Assembly (NCBI GenBank): GCA_018398765.1
Contig: JAHBMJ010000317.1
Location: forward strand, 1 to 51,120
DNA: 51,120 nt
Origin: Chromera velia
Taxonomy: Eukaryota; Sar; Chromeraceae
Direction of reading: 5' to 3'
Of this stretch, positions 1-9,833 are shown piece after piece. The notes beneath the pieces are model-generated. The model was not told the DNA's origin and did not search any database. It saw only the letters and a list, made by a program, of their open reading frames with translations. The stretch's first letter is position 1; each line of letters begins with the position of its first letter. A program made the translations under genes and the position numbers.

Positions 1-81
1 TGAACTCTGACTGACAGACTTAAGGAGGTAAGGTATGGTGAGTCCCCAACTAGACTACGTTCTTAGTCTAGGAGGAAATCT

Positions 82-161
82 GATGGGTGCCAGGGGTGAC
101 TGAATCTGACGTCATCCTCAGAGGTGCCAGGGGTGACTGAATCTAACGTCATCCTCATAGG
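82..161. repeat. Tandem duplication at the 5' edge of the copia LTR
   Basis: A segment of about 37 bp beginning GGTGCCAGGGGTGACTGAAT occurs at 85-121 and again at 123-160, with one G/A difference. The second copy is the start of the 5' LTR. The first lies just outside it. The 3' LTR has only one copy. It could be a local slippage duplication or the stub of another insertion. Confidence 0.8.
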
Positions 162-313
162 ATCTGTATTTTCAATCATATGATACAGATACTTGTAAGA
201 CAGAGAAGGTTCGTTGTAGCTTATCATAATGTCAGTCTCTTAGCAGTCGTAATAACCTTGCATATGAGAGTCCGTGTGTCAGATAGTCGTCCAGATTAAT
301 CCATATTATTTCT
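125..313 (+). repeat. 5' LTR of copia element
   Basis: Begins TGCCAGGGGTGACTGAATCT and ends near TATTATTTCT. It matches 5477-5665 over its full length without gaps. The end is set by where the two copies diverge (GGTACG here, AAGAGC after the 3' copy), so it is uncertain by one or two bases. It lacks the usual CA end. Confidence 0.88.
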
Positions 314-332
314 GGTACGACGCCAGTGAGAG
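313..332 (+). promoter_or_regulatory. Primer-binding site of the copia element
   Basis: TGGTACGACGCCAGTG directly follows the 5' LTR and starts with TGG, the complement of a tRNA 3' CCA end. The second LTR element in this window has a near match (TGGTGACGCCAG at 8130). No tRNA was identified as the primer. Confidence 0.6.
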
Positions 333-360
333 TAAAGGAGGTTTGGAGTAGGCTGTGCAA

Positions 361-1956
361 ATGTCCGCAACGGACGGGAAGCTCGTCTTCCCTCTCTTCG
401 TAGACAAACCTGATAAAGACTTGGCGGTCAATGAGGTCAATACCTTTTCAAGGTTTTACGACTCCTTCTTTTCGATTTTGGATGGAAAAGTAGACCTTGA
501 CGGGGTGAAGCTGGATCGTTGGACATGCGACCAGCTCTATCGGTCAACAAAAGGACACCCCAGGGTAGGGGTGGTCATAGACAATGTATTTCAGAAGAGG
601 AAAGCGGGTGACTATGATGCTCCCAATGGGAGTACCGAGTATGATAAGTACAAAAAGGCCCTTATTGATGCCCTCAAGTCATCGGGGGAGGATAACGATG
701 AAAAGAAACACGATGAGGTAGAAAGAGAGTGGGAGACTTTCCCCGCATTGAGCAGATCAACCGGGACTGAGGTGGTTAATCAGTATAGAAACCTGGTAAC
801 CCGTACCGACAGTCTCAAAGGGGAAGTTCCCATGAGGAAGAGGGCCGATGCTGTACTCAGATCCCTGTTCCAGTCGACGCAGGATGTCTAGTCGGCAACT
901 CTCACATCCGCACAGCTGAAAGATCCAGACGTACTCATTCAAGAACTCATTGAGATGTGCAAGACAGTACACGGAGATGAGTCTGCCCCGCGGAAGGGGG
1001 GGCTTGCACCCAAGAAGCAGGGGGACATACGGGCCGTCGTGAAAGAAGAGATTGCGCTGTTTATTGGAGGTGGGATGGGACTCCCACGTAAAGAAAAACC
1101 CAACAACACCCGTCCTCCGAAGAAGTCAAACAACTCGTCTTAGCCAAAAGGCAACCCCGTCTCGAATTCCGAAAAGAAGTGTTGGCGTTGTGGTCAGAGC
1201 AGCTGCAAGAACCCCAGTACATGCGAATCATTCAAAGAGGGGAATGAGTGCAAGTGCTGTGGTCTTCTGGGCCACTGGAAGCCAACCTGCAGGTGCAGTA
1301 AGTGTATGGCAGAGAAGAATGCCGCCCCACTCAAGTCAAAGAGGAAACAAACAGTTAACCATGTTCGAGGAGATCCGGGTAACCCGGGTGAGTTCGTCAT
1401 TGGAGAGTATGATGTGCTCAACTTCCGCCCTTCCCCTCACACAGCGTTTGATTTCCAGCAATCATCAAACTGTGTCACATATCAGTATACGAACTGTCGG
1501 CATGATGTCGGACGGGCCATGGTAGACACGGGTACCGAGAGGGGAATGGGGAATCGTGAGAGGTTGCAGAGAGCTGGAGTTCTGGTTTGGGAACAGCCGT
1601 ACTCCGCGCGCGTCGGCGTCGCAAAGCGCAACGGCGATGGCCACCAAACGTCCGAGCGCGTTTGGATCAATGTCGATGCGATTGGCACCGTGATTCTGGA
1701 AGACGAGACGGGTGGGCTATTCCACACGTATCTGTACCTCACAGATGATGATGTTCCCACGTTGGTCACATATGATGCCTGCGCAGCGTTTGATAGGTCG
1801 GGCGAGACGCCGTCGTACTTTGATGTGCGAGACGTCCGTGGCATTATATATCGCGTCACTGTTGATGCACCGAATGGCCACTGCTGCTCTCGTATCCCTT
1901 CCTTTCCTCTCCCTGTCAATGCAAAGAAAAGGGAAGCAGAGTTCGACCGTGAGTGA
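361..1956 (+). pseudogene. copia gag-protease region with in-frame stops
   Basis: The frame starts at ATG 361. It is interrupted by TAG at 889-891 and TAG at 1141-1143, and reaches TGA at 1954-1956, with no frameshift between. The first part is a Gag-like protein without a recognised capsid motif. At 1249-1290 a zinc knuckle with exact C-x2-C-x4-H-x4-C spacing is preceded by a further Cys-rich stretch, typical of nucleocapsid. At 1525-1533 the triplet D-T-G, in the context MVDTGTERG, marks the catalytic aspartate of a retropepsin-type protease. The first two stops are each one base from a sense codon such as CAG. Readthrough is possible, but simple decay is more likely given the later stops. 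Confidence 0.85.
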
Positions 1957-3171
1957 GGTGGTGGTAGGCAGGCTCTGTGTATGCAGCGTGAGCTGCGTCG
2001 TTTGGACATGGAGGAGGCAAGAGTCGAGCACGATCGTCTCGGCATCCACTCGGGGGCTGAATATTTCCGTCTCACCCTCGAGGAGGACGGAAAGTCCATC
2101 ACAGCAGCCATGGCAGCAGAGATTACTGCCACTTGCCGGACTTGCCAGCAGAAGCAGGCAGTCAACAAGTCGTTGAGGGCAGCAACTCGAGAGAAGAGCC
2201 GGAGAAGCAAGGTGAAGGAATTCGGGGATGAGGTGTATTTGGACACGTGGTTTCCTGGGAATGAGGATGCAGAGGTTAGTGGGTTCCCGTGTGGGAATCT
2301 TTGGACATATCTCCACACTCGTAGCAAGTTTGACACTCCGATGCATGGCCGCTGCGATGCTGTAGATTCTTTGATGGATTGGATCGATTACTACGGTGTC
2401 GTTCCAAAGAAGATGCTCACAGACAGGGCCCCAGAGTTGATTGGGGGTAAGTTTATCGAAACCTGCAGGTCGTTCAGCCCACCCATCCTCCCAGAAAGGG
2501 CCCCGACTGGAATCAAAAGGATTTTGGGATTCGCTGAGAGACCTATCCGCACTCATCAGAATCAGGTCAGGGTGGCTCTGGACAGGTGTTTGGTTCCGAG
2601 TGAGGGGGGAAGATGGGGAGAGCGAATTCCCCATAGTCTTGCACATGAGATCAGCATAGCAGTAGCCATAGAAGGAGATAAGATTGTCCATCCCACTGAC
2701 AGAAAGAGTGCGTATGAGCGGAGGACCGGGGAAAAACCAGATCGTAAGTTTGCGTTAGGGGATTGGGTTATGATTCGTCACGGTCCTAAGGACCTTTCCT
2801 TCCCAGGCAAGCTTTGTATATTTCTCTACACTTGGTCCCCCTGTGTCACAGCACTCTTGTACTACAACGCACAGAAACACCGCATTCAGGTTTTCAACAC
2901 ACACCCTTTCCTCGTGGAGCCCTTGCACGATGGTCCACTTACGGGGTGGCGTATGGTGAAGAGAATCCTGGAGACCCCTGTGAAGGGAAGGCTTGTGTCT
3001 GGGGGTGAAAATGTGCTTTTGCCCTCTGCTCCGCAGTTTTCTGGTCAGAACCTTCCCGCCGTCCATCCAAAAGGTGGTAGGGCTCCCCCGCAGATCGGTG
3101 CGATTCAGGGGGGGGCAGCTGCTACTCAAGAGGACGGGGGGGGTGCAGAAGGCGCAGGAGGCGACGACTAA
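1957..3171 (+). pseudogene. copia integrase region
   Basis: This continues the same frame after the TGA at 1954 and ends at TAA 3169-3171. Numbering from the first ATG (1981), an HHCC zinc-binding domain is visible: H17, H23, then C52-x2-C55. The RNase H-like catalytic core follows, with D88 (in YLDTW), D148 (in LTDRAPE) and E186 (in GFAERPIRT), the expected D-D-E arrangement of retroviral-type integrases. A C-terminal segment around [10 protein letters not shown] resembles the usual DNA-binding tail. All catalytic residues are present, so the inactivating changes are the flanking stops, not active-site loss. Confidence 0.88.
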
Positions 3172-5397
3172 GATCTAGGGGTGGAAGTCCAGGTAGAGGT
3201 TCTACAGCAGGGAGCAGGCCCTCCGGGAGACGGCCAAAGGAAATACATAGGTTTGCTTGTGGAAGCGAATGGCAGGCGTCTTGTGATGATGCAGACAGGG
3301 AAAGCGTATCACAAGTCCATCCCTGTAGCATGGCTCCAGCCAGTGGGGGATGGGAGTAGGAAGTGGCGTGTAGAGGGAATAGCACCCAATCCCATTCGGA
3401 AACAGCAAGTGCTGCGTTATTTCGATTTCGTAGACGACCATCTGCCTGCCGAGATCGAATTCCAAGTATCCCCAGGCCCCCCTCCGATTCGTGTCGGTCC
3501 GTCCGCACAGCAGCAGGGTGTTGTGAATGAGGGGGTGCCGCCAGACGCGGGTGGGGATGCACCCGCAGCCCCTCACCCTGATGGCATTCCTCCTGATGAC
3601 TCTTTGTTTGGTTCTGACCTCCTCAGAAATCCTCAGCATGAGGGGGGGGCAGAACAAAGGTCAGTGCATTTGGAATCGTTGGAGGCGCTGGCAGCCTTTG
3701 ATTTCAAGAAAGGCTCCACCAACATTCCAGCAAAGGAGGAAGAGGTGAGGGAGGCGAAGTTCAATGAGGCGATGAGAGATGAGTGGCTCCAGAACATCTG
3801 TGGGCAGGAGGTGTTTAGGAGGGCGGTTCCGAGGGAAGAGGCTAAGATGGTGATAGATCTCGGCTGGAGGCTCACATGGAAGGAGAAGGAGGCAGAGAAA
3901 GGAAAGGGGAAGGAAAGAAAGTACAGAAGTCCGTCTCCCAGTCATTCTCCTCCCACAGCAACAAAGAGAGTGCCAAAAGCCCGATGCTTCGGGAAGGGCT
4001 TCCGGGACAAGAGAAAGATTGATACCTTCACAGGTACCCCTGTCCCCGCTCTGATTTTTTTCTGCATGATCTGGGCACTCGCGTGTGCTTTGCAGATTTT
4101 TGTGGGGGATGTGAAGGGGGCGTTCCTTCAGTCTACCGACACGAATGCAGAGAGAGTTTATGCGTGCATGCCTGTGTGGATGTCTCCGATCCCAGACGTG
4201 TGCCCCTATCCAGACATGAAGCCCGAGAATTGGGAGAGAGTGAAAGAGTACGCCAGATCTCTCTTGCCAGGACAGATCCGGGAGGTCGTTCGCGGTCTCT
4301 ACGGCATGCCTGTCTCGTCCAAACTTTTTGACAATAAGTGGGTTGGGATAACGAGACGGGCAGGGTTTGAGAGAATAGAGTTGGGGATTGCAGTTGATAA
4401 AAAGAAAAATGTTCTCATCAATTGGATTGATGACGTTTTTGGCCTGATTGCTTTTGGGCAGGTTGAGAGGGTGATGCGACATCTACAGGGGGAGATGGAG
4501 TTTGGGAAAATGACGAGGCTTGACATGGCTTCATACAAATTCAAGTATGCGGGAATGGACTTTGAAGGAGACAAAGGGGAGTGCAGAGTCTCGATGTCCT
4601 CGTATCTTGAGGGGGTGGATACAAACAAACTGTTCAGAGAATACAAGATCCCTCGGAGAGGAGTGGGGGGCACGTCTTTATGCAAAGAAAAGGATTTTCA
4701 TCTGCAGGAAGGTAAGCAACCTGATCTGTCTCTGAAAGACATCTACAGCAGTGTGATCGGGTGTTTGGGTTGGGGGGGACGTCTCTCTCCTTTCCGTCGT
4801 GTGTGGTACGATATTCTTTCTCGCTATAGGAAGACACCGACCCACAGGCATCTCGCGATTGCTGTCAGAATCCTGCACAAAATCAAGAAAGATCCAGAAG
4901 GTCTGAATTTCCACCGTCTGTCTCGCTCTCCTCTTCTCAAGATGGTTTTCTTCATTGATTCCTCTCATGAGAAAGACACATACGAAGGAAGCCATGCATG
5001 GATTGCTCTTCTGGTTGATCATGCCTGGAAGCCAGGAGATGAATTGTTTAACATTTTCGCATGGCGTTCGATGCGTTTGACCGTCAAGCTGGGCAGCTCC
5101 ACAGCTTCAGAATTGGTTGGGTTTGAGCAGTGCCTCAAGCGTGTGCCTCGACTGATTTCTTTTGGCCGGAATTTTCAGAAAGACATGCCGGTTCAGTTCT
5201 TGATTGACTGTAACCCTTTGCATGATCAGTTCAGATCGGGGGTGGCAGATTCAGACACAAGGATGCAGCATGTTCTCGACTGGTGCATTCAGAGATGCAA
5301 ACAATTGTCTGCCAGTGTTGTTTGGATCCCTTGTGAGATTCAGGCAGCCATTGCACTCACTAAGCCTATTGCTTTTGGTCAATCGATCTATGATTGA
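3172..5397 (+). pseudogene. copia reverse transcriptase and RNase H region
   Basis: Still the same frame, after TAA 3169, running to TGA 5395-5397. Numbering from 3181, the reverse transcriptase starts near residue 265 with KARCFGKGFRD. Its first catalytic aspartate is D310 (VGDVKGAF). LYGMPVSS matches the copia LYGLKQ box, and WIDD (D417, D418) replaces the usual YVDD. RNase H follows, with candidate catalytic acids D593 (FIDSS), E644 (TASELVGF) and D676 (LIDCNPL), and the terminal box WIPCEIQAAIALTKP. The YVDD-to-WIDD change and the degenerate QLAD box are departures from the family consensus. Confidence 0.9.
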
Positions 5398-5476
5398 AGT
5401 GTGGATCATTCGCCTGTCATGAGGGGGTGAGTTGTGAGTTAGATTCATGACAGTCTCAGAATGGAGATGTCAGGGG

Positions 5477-5665
5477 TGCCAGGGGTGACTGAATCTGACG
5501 TCATCCTCATAGGATCTGTATTATCAATCATATGATACAGATACCTGCAAGACAGAGAAGGTTCGTTGTAGCTTGTCATAATGTCAGTCTCTTAGCAGTC
5601 GTAATAACCTTGCATATGAGAGTCCGTGTGTCAGATAGTCGTCTAGATTAACCCATATTATTTCT
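5477..5665 (+). repeat. 3' LTR of copia element
   Basis: The same 189 bp as 125-313 with about seven substitutions and no gaps. It is preceded by GATGTCAGGGG, a weak polypurine tract. The adjacent downstream sequence is AAGAGCACC. Confidence 0.88.
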
Positions 5666-5818
5666 AAGAGCACCTTTTAGAAGTACTTTTAAACTAACTT
5701 CCTCGTGAACTTATTATTCAACTCAAAGTTTTAAACATCTTTCAACTCTAGTTTCAACCTTAGTTCTAGTCCTAGTTGTTATTGTACGTTTGTCTCTACT
5801 AGTGTTTCTACTAGACAG

Positions 5819-6123
5819 AAAGAGGAGGATCGTCTCAGCGCTCAGCAGCAACAGAAACTCAGTGTAATGCTTGAGCAGTGTGAGGAGAACGGAGGCCAGA
5901 CAATTTGCGTTGCTGACCTAAGGCTTCTAAGTGATTACAAGGCCATCACGAAGATTAGGTAAATATGGTGGTCTTTACTCCTGCTTTCGCTTCCTTTGTT
6001 TTGTGTGTTCATTTCAGACGGTCCACGTATTCATCCGAGAGACGCTGTCAGTTAGATAGGCACAGACACAAAGACGCACACACATACACATACGTCTGTG
6101 GTGGTTCTCTCAGACACATCTGA
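5819..6123 (+). CDS. Two terminal exons of an unidentified gene
   Basis: I do not recognise this protein. An open stretch 5819-5958 follows a plausible acceptor (CTACTAGACAG) and ends in a donor (ATTAG/GTAAAT). A 59-bp intron ends in a pyrimidine-rich CATTTCAG, and the second exon (6018-6123) stays in phase to a TGA. The encoded segment is hydrophilic, with a Gln/Glu-rich helix-like start (EEDRLSAQQQQ) and LLSDYKAITKI before the intron. No upstream exons are visible between the 3' LTR and this point. The 5' part may lie beyond the window's left edge with the copia element in an intron, or this may be a gene relic. It could also be chance open frame. Confidence 0.4.
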
Positions 6124-7555
6124 CGTCCTTCTTGCTTCCCTCCTCTGAGAAATGCCGGGTGATGGACTAGGTGATAGACCAACTGAGTGTGAGAGACGCG
6201 AGAGAGATAGAGGGAGTGACCCAGTCCGTCGTTTCACCATTCATGCTAATTAAAAAATGAATGAAATCTGCGTGTATGGCACTGCACGTAGCGACCATCG
6301 CAAAAGGGGATTATAGGGACGAAGGCGAGTAGGCGGGCAAAGGGAAAAGGGGGCTCTCTTTTGTCCTATGTAAAGAGTGACAAGAAAGATGGATGCATGG
6401 ATGCAGACAGAAGAGCAGACAGAGGAGAAGTTCTTTAACTGGCTCTTTGACGATATCTAGGATGATATACATTTTGAAGCTTTAGTCGAAGCTAGTTTTG
6501 GTCAATCCTTTTGAGCGTCTACCAAGCTAAAAATGAAACTGGGATCCTAGATATGAATCATATGATTCAAACTCTAGTTGAAGCTAGTCATTTAACCTTT
6601 ATTTTTTTTTACATATACAATAAAATTTTGAAAAAAAAAAAAAGAATAGACGTTTTCAGATTTTTTTTTTTTACCACTGTGCATCGCCTAGTATATATTT
6701 AGGCTTTCCCTAATATAATAATATAAATATAATATAATATAATATATTCTCTCTATAACATAGAGTATATAATCGAAAAGAAAAAAAATAACTAAACAAT
6801 TGATGAAAAAAAGTATAGACTAGAAAAGAAGTATAGCTATTGCCTCTGTCGATGCCTCCTCTACGAGCCCTTCTGCAGTTGTTTCTTCTCATGTGGCTTA
6901 GCGATAGTGGCTGCCCCTTCTTTTGCTGCTACAACCAGTCAGGCAAAGGCCGCAGAGACTAGCGCAGAGCAGGAAGAATGAGAATTTTTCAGGGATTTTG
7001 GGAGGCTTAGGGAGTCATAGGACTAACGACATGTGAATGCGTGTGTGCGGATTGATATAGGGTAATGCATTGACTTCTGTACATAGAGGGACAACGCCGC
7101 CAGCCAGGGTGTGCCTCCGTGGTATAAAGTGAGTGAAGGGCACTTACATAATCAGTACAGTCCATGCAATTATGCAGAGATGGGAAATGCAAGCTTGAAT
7201 TTAGCAGGTTGATTTGAAGCTAGCAAAAACGGTTTGAGACAGAATTTCAAAGGCAAAAGAAAGCCGACCGTTTCATTAGAAATATAATATAAATTATATA
7301 ATATAATATATAATGTAGAATAATGTTCATAATTAAGTTTGTATTACATTACATTAAATTATATTATATAAGGGTTTTGTCTGAAATATAATATATATTG
7401 AATCCGAGCCTAGAATAGAATATTAAGTTAAACTTATTAAAATGTGCATGTACATCAAAATTGTAATTAAGAGCCTAGTTAAAAGCTTTATACTTAAAAT
7501 TGTTGCCCCCTTCAAGACTGAGTGAATTTTTAAATAAATTAAATTTAAGTGAAAT
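6124..7555. other. AT-rich intergenic stretch
   Basis: Contains A/T homopolymers (around 6600-6680), ATAATATAAT-type runs (6715-6745 and 7280-7400) and no convincing reading frame on either strand. Part of 6440-6600 has loosely repeated GAAGCTAGT motifs. Confidence 0.6.
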
Positions 7556-8127
7556 TGTTATATGGTACTTTGCACTCAGTAGAAGGCTCTTGGATTCGGG
7601 GACGTTTGGATATAAAGTAAGGAAGAGCACAAAGGAGATCAGAGTTTGGAGATGGGGCAAAAGATGTGCAAGGTCCAAGCACGCATGCATGCCACCAGAA
7701 TTGGCGCGCGTTGTGGCCCTGTTACACTCGCGCGGCCCGCTTGCACACGCCCGCCGCTTGGAGGGTTGCGCCGCCTTACGCGCGACCACATTCTCACGTA
7801 CCTAAAATTGAATTCGACCATATTCTCACTGAAATTGAATTTGACTTCGATCGCGGCCTGTCGCTGATTTCGATCGCAGCCTGTTGCATGCAGCTGCGTG
7901 GCGAGCCAGAAATACCATGAAATGCCAACTTAAATTTGAGAAATCCAAAATCTTGAAATCGCGCGTTGTGAGATTAAAACTTAGTTCACCAACTCAGAGT
8001 TTCGATCAACATAATCGCATCACACCAAACTTCAACTTCAGACCTCTTTTTTATAGATTGCCTTCTCAAGAGTCAACTGACAATGAAGTTTTTATTGTAC
8101 TCCCTAGTGCCAGAGTACGACAGAACA
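7556..8127 (+). repeat. 5' LTR of non-autonomous element
   Basis: TG...CA repeat containing a GC-rich centre (about 7680-7800) with CGCGCG and GCATGCATGC motifs. It matches 8717-9288 without gaps, with scattered, mostly transition differences. Confidence 0.88.
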
Positions 8128-8716
8128 CGTGGTGACGCCAGCGAAAGAACGTCCAAGGCTGAACCAAAGATTAACGGAGACGGCAAGACGCCATCTATAT
8201 GTTGAAGGTCCGTTCTGCTCTTGTTTACCCTCTCTCCACAGAGAGACAAAGAGATTTTCGTACCTCTGTGAAGGATGCTTCTGCTCCTCTGTCTTCTGTT
8301 CAGTGTTCCTGTATTTCTGGGTCTGCAGGTCTCACGATATCTTTAACAAATGGAATTCTGCATTCAACTTGGAAGAAGATTGACGGAATGATTTAGGTAT
8401 AGAGAAGAAGAAAAGAGACGAGACAAAGAGGAGACGGGGAATCTTGAGATCTGTCTGATAGTGTGTAGGGACAGCGCCTGACATACCATGTCACTGTATC
8501 AAGTCTTTCTCCACCATCATTCTCTCTCAACAGAAACTGACCATTCGTTTCAGGAAGAGCATACCAGGAACAGTGCTACTTGCAAGTGTATCTCAGAAGA
8601 GAAAAAGCAGGGGAGACGTGTTATGAGGACTTTCAGCTGCATGCTAAAGAAGAATGCAGCCCTAGAAGAAGTATAATTAGACGGCCGTGGAATGCCGTCT
8701 TGAGCAGAAGGGGCCA

Positions 8717-9288
8717 TGTTATATGGTACTTTACACTCAGTAGAAGGTTTTTGGATTCGGGGACGTTTGGACACAAAGTAAAGAAGAGCACAAAGGAGAT
8801 CAGAGTTTGGAGACGGGGCAAAAGATGTGAAAGGTCCAGGCATGCATGCATGCCACCAGAATTGGTGCGCGTCGCGGCCCTGTTACGCTCGCGCGGCCTG
8901 CCTGCATGCGCCCGCCGCTTGGAGGGTCACGCTGCCTTACGCGCGACCATATTCTCACGTACTTGAAATTGAATTCGATTATATTCTCACTGAAATTGAA
9001 TTTAACTTCGATCGCGGCATGTCGCTGATTTCGATCACGGCCTATCACATGCAGCTGCGTGGCGAGCCAGAAATGCCGTGAAATGCCAACTCAAATTTAA
9101 GAAATGCAAAACCTTGAAATCGCGTGTTATGAGATTAAAACTTGGTTCACCAACTCAGGGCTTCGATCAACACAATTGCATCGCACCAAACTTCAACTTC
9201 AGACTTCTTCTTTATAGATTGCTTTCTCAAGAGTTAACTGACAGTGAAGTTTCTATTGTACTCTCTAGCGCCAGAGTACGACAGAACA
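8717..9288 (+). repeat. 3' LTR of non-autonomous element
   Basis: Second copy of the 572-bp repeat, ending GTACGACAGAACA just like the first copy. It is followed directly by AAATT. Confidence 0.88.
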
Positions 9289-9833
9289 AAATTCGTGAAT
9301 TTATGTAAATTTCAACAGCTGAGTGAATTTACATGAATTTAAGTGAACTTATAAGTGAATTTTTAATTAATTTGAAATACATATTTCTAGGCATATTTAC
9401 TTATAAATTTAAATTAGCCTAGAAATTGGCTTTAAATTTATGAATTGTAAAATGAATTCAAGACTAGATCGAATGTTATTCAGACGGTCTAGAGCGTGCG
9501 TAAATTGCAGCGTAATTAATTCATGCTAGACCCTAGGCCAGACCTAGATATACTGGGAAGGCCCTAGTCTGAGGGCAGAACAAATCAATCAACTAATCAA
9601 TCAGTCAATCAATCAATCATGCTTTACCGGGCGGTGCAAACACATGCACCAGCTACCACCGTGATACCAATATGATTACCAAACGAGTTACCAAAGTTCA
9701 CCTACATTGGTAATCATAAAATAATTTGGAATATGATGGTGATGATGATGATGATTTGGGGTGTGCAGCACTGACTATATATTGTAAGAATCTAGGTAAG
9801 AATATAGCAGCAAACAAACGATGCATGGAGCAT
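9289..9833. other. AT-rich intergenic stretch
   Basis: TTAAATTT-rich sequence with a short (CAAT) run near 9590-9620 and a (GAT) run near 9733-9755. No reading frame is supported. It forms the 3' flank of the deaminase gene. Confidence 0.6.

Larger units (their letters stand above)
125..5665 (+). mobile_element. Ty1/copia LTR retrotransposon, decayed
   Basis: Two 189-bp direct repeats (125-313 and 5477-5665) bound an internal region. It codes, in order, for a Gag-like protein with a CCHC knuckle, an aspartic protease, integrase, reverse transcriptase and RNase H. Integrase ahead of reverse transcriptase is the diagnostic order of Ty1/copia (Pseudoviridae). A primer-binding-site-like sequence starts at 313. 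The two LTRs differ at about seven positions by my count, nearly all transitions, so the insertion is not recent. The host-duplicated flanks are unclear: AGAG is seen on both sides only if the LTR ends are shifted by a base. The coding frame is open from 361 to 5397 except for four in-frame stops, so the copy is probably inactive. Confidence 0.93.
7556..9288 (+). mobile_element. Non-autonomous LTR retroelement (TRIM/LARD-like)
   Basis: Two 572-bp direct repeats that start TG and end CA (7556-8127 and 8717-9288) enclose only 589 bp. A primer-binding-site-like TGGTGACGCCAG sits at 8130, two bases inside the left LTR. A purine-rich tract (AGCAGAAGGGGCC) directly precedes the right LTR. The flanking bases AAAT (or AAATT, depending on where the T is placed) occur on both sides, as expected for a 4-5 bp target duplication. 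The interior has only short frames (for example 8199-8396), none resembling pol. The element would have to be mobilised by proteins from another element. Confidence 0.88.
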
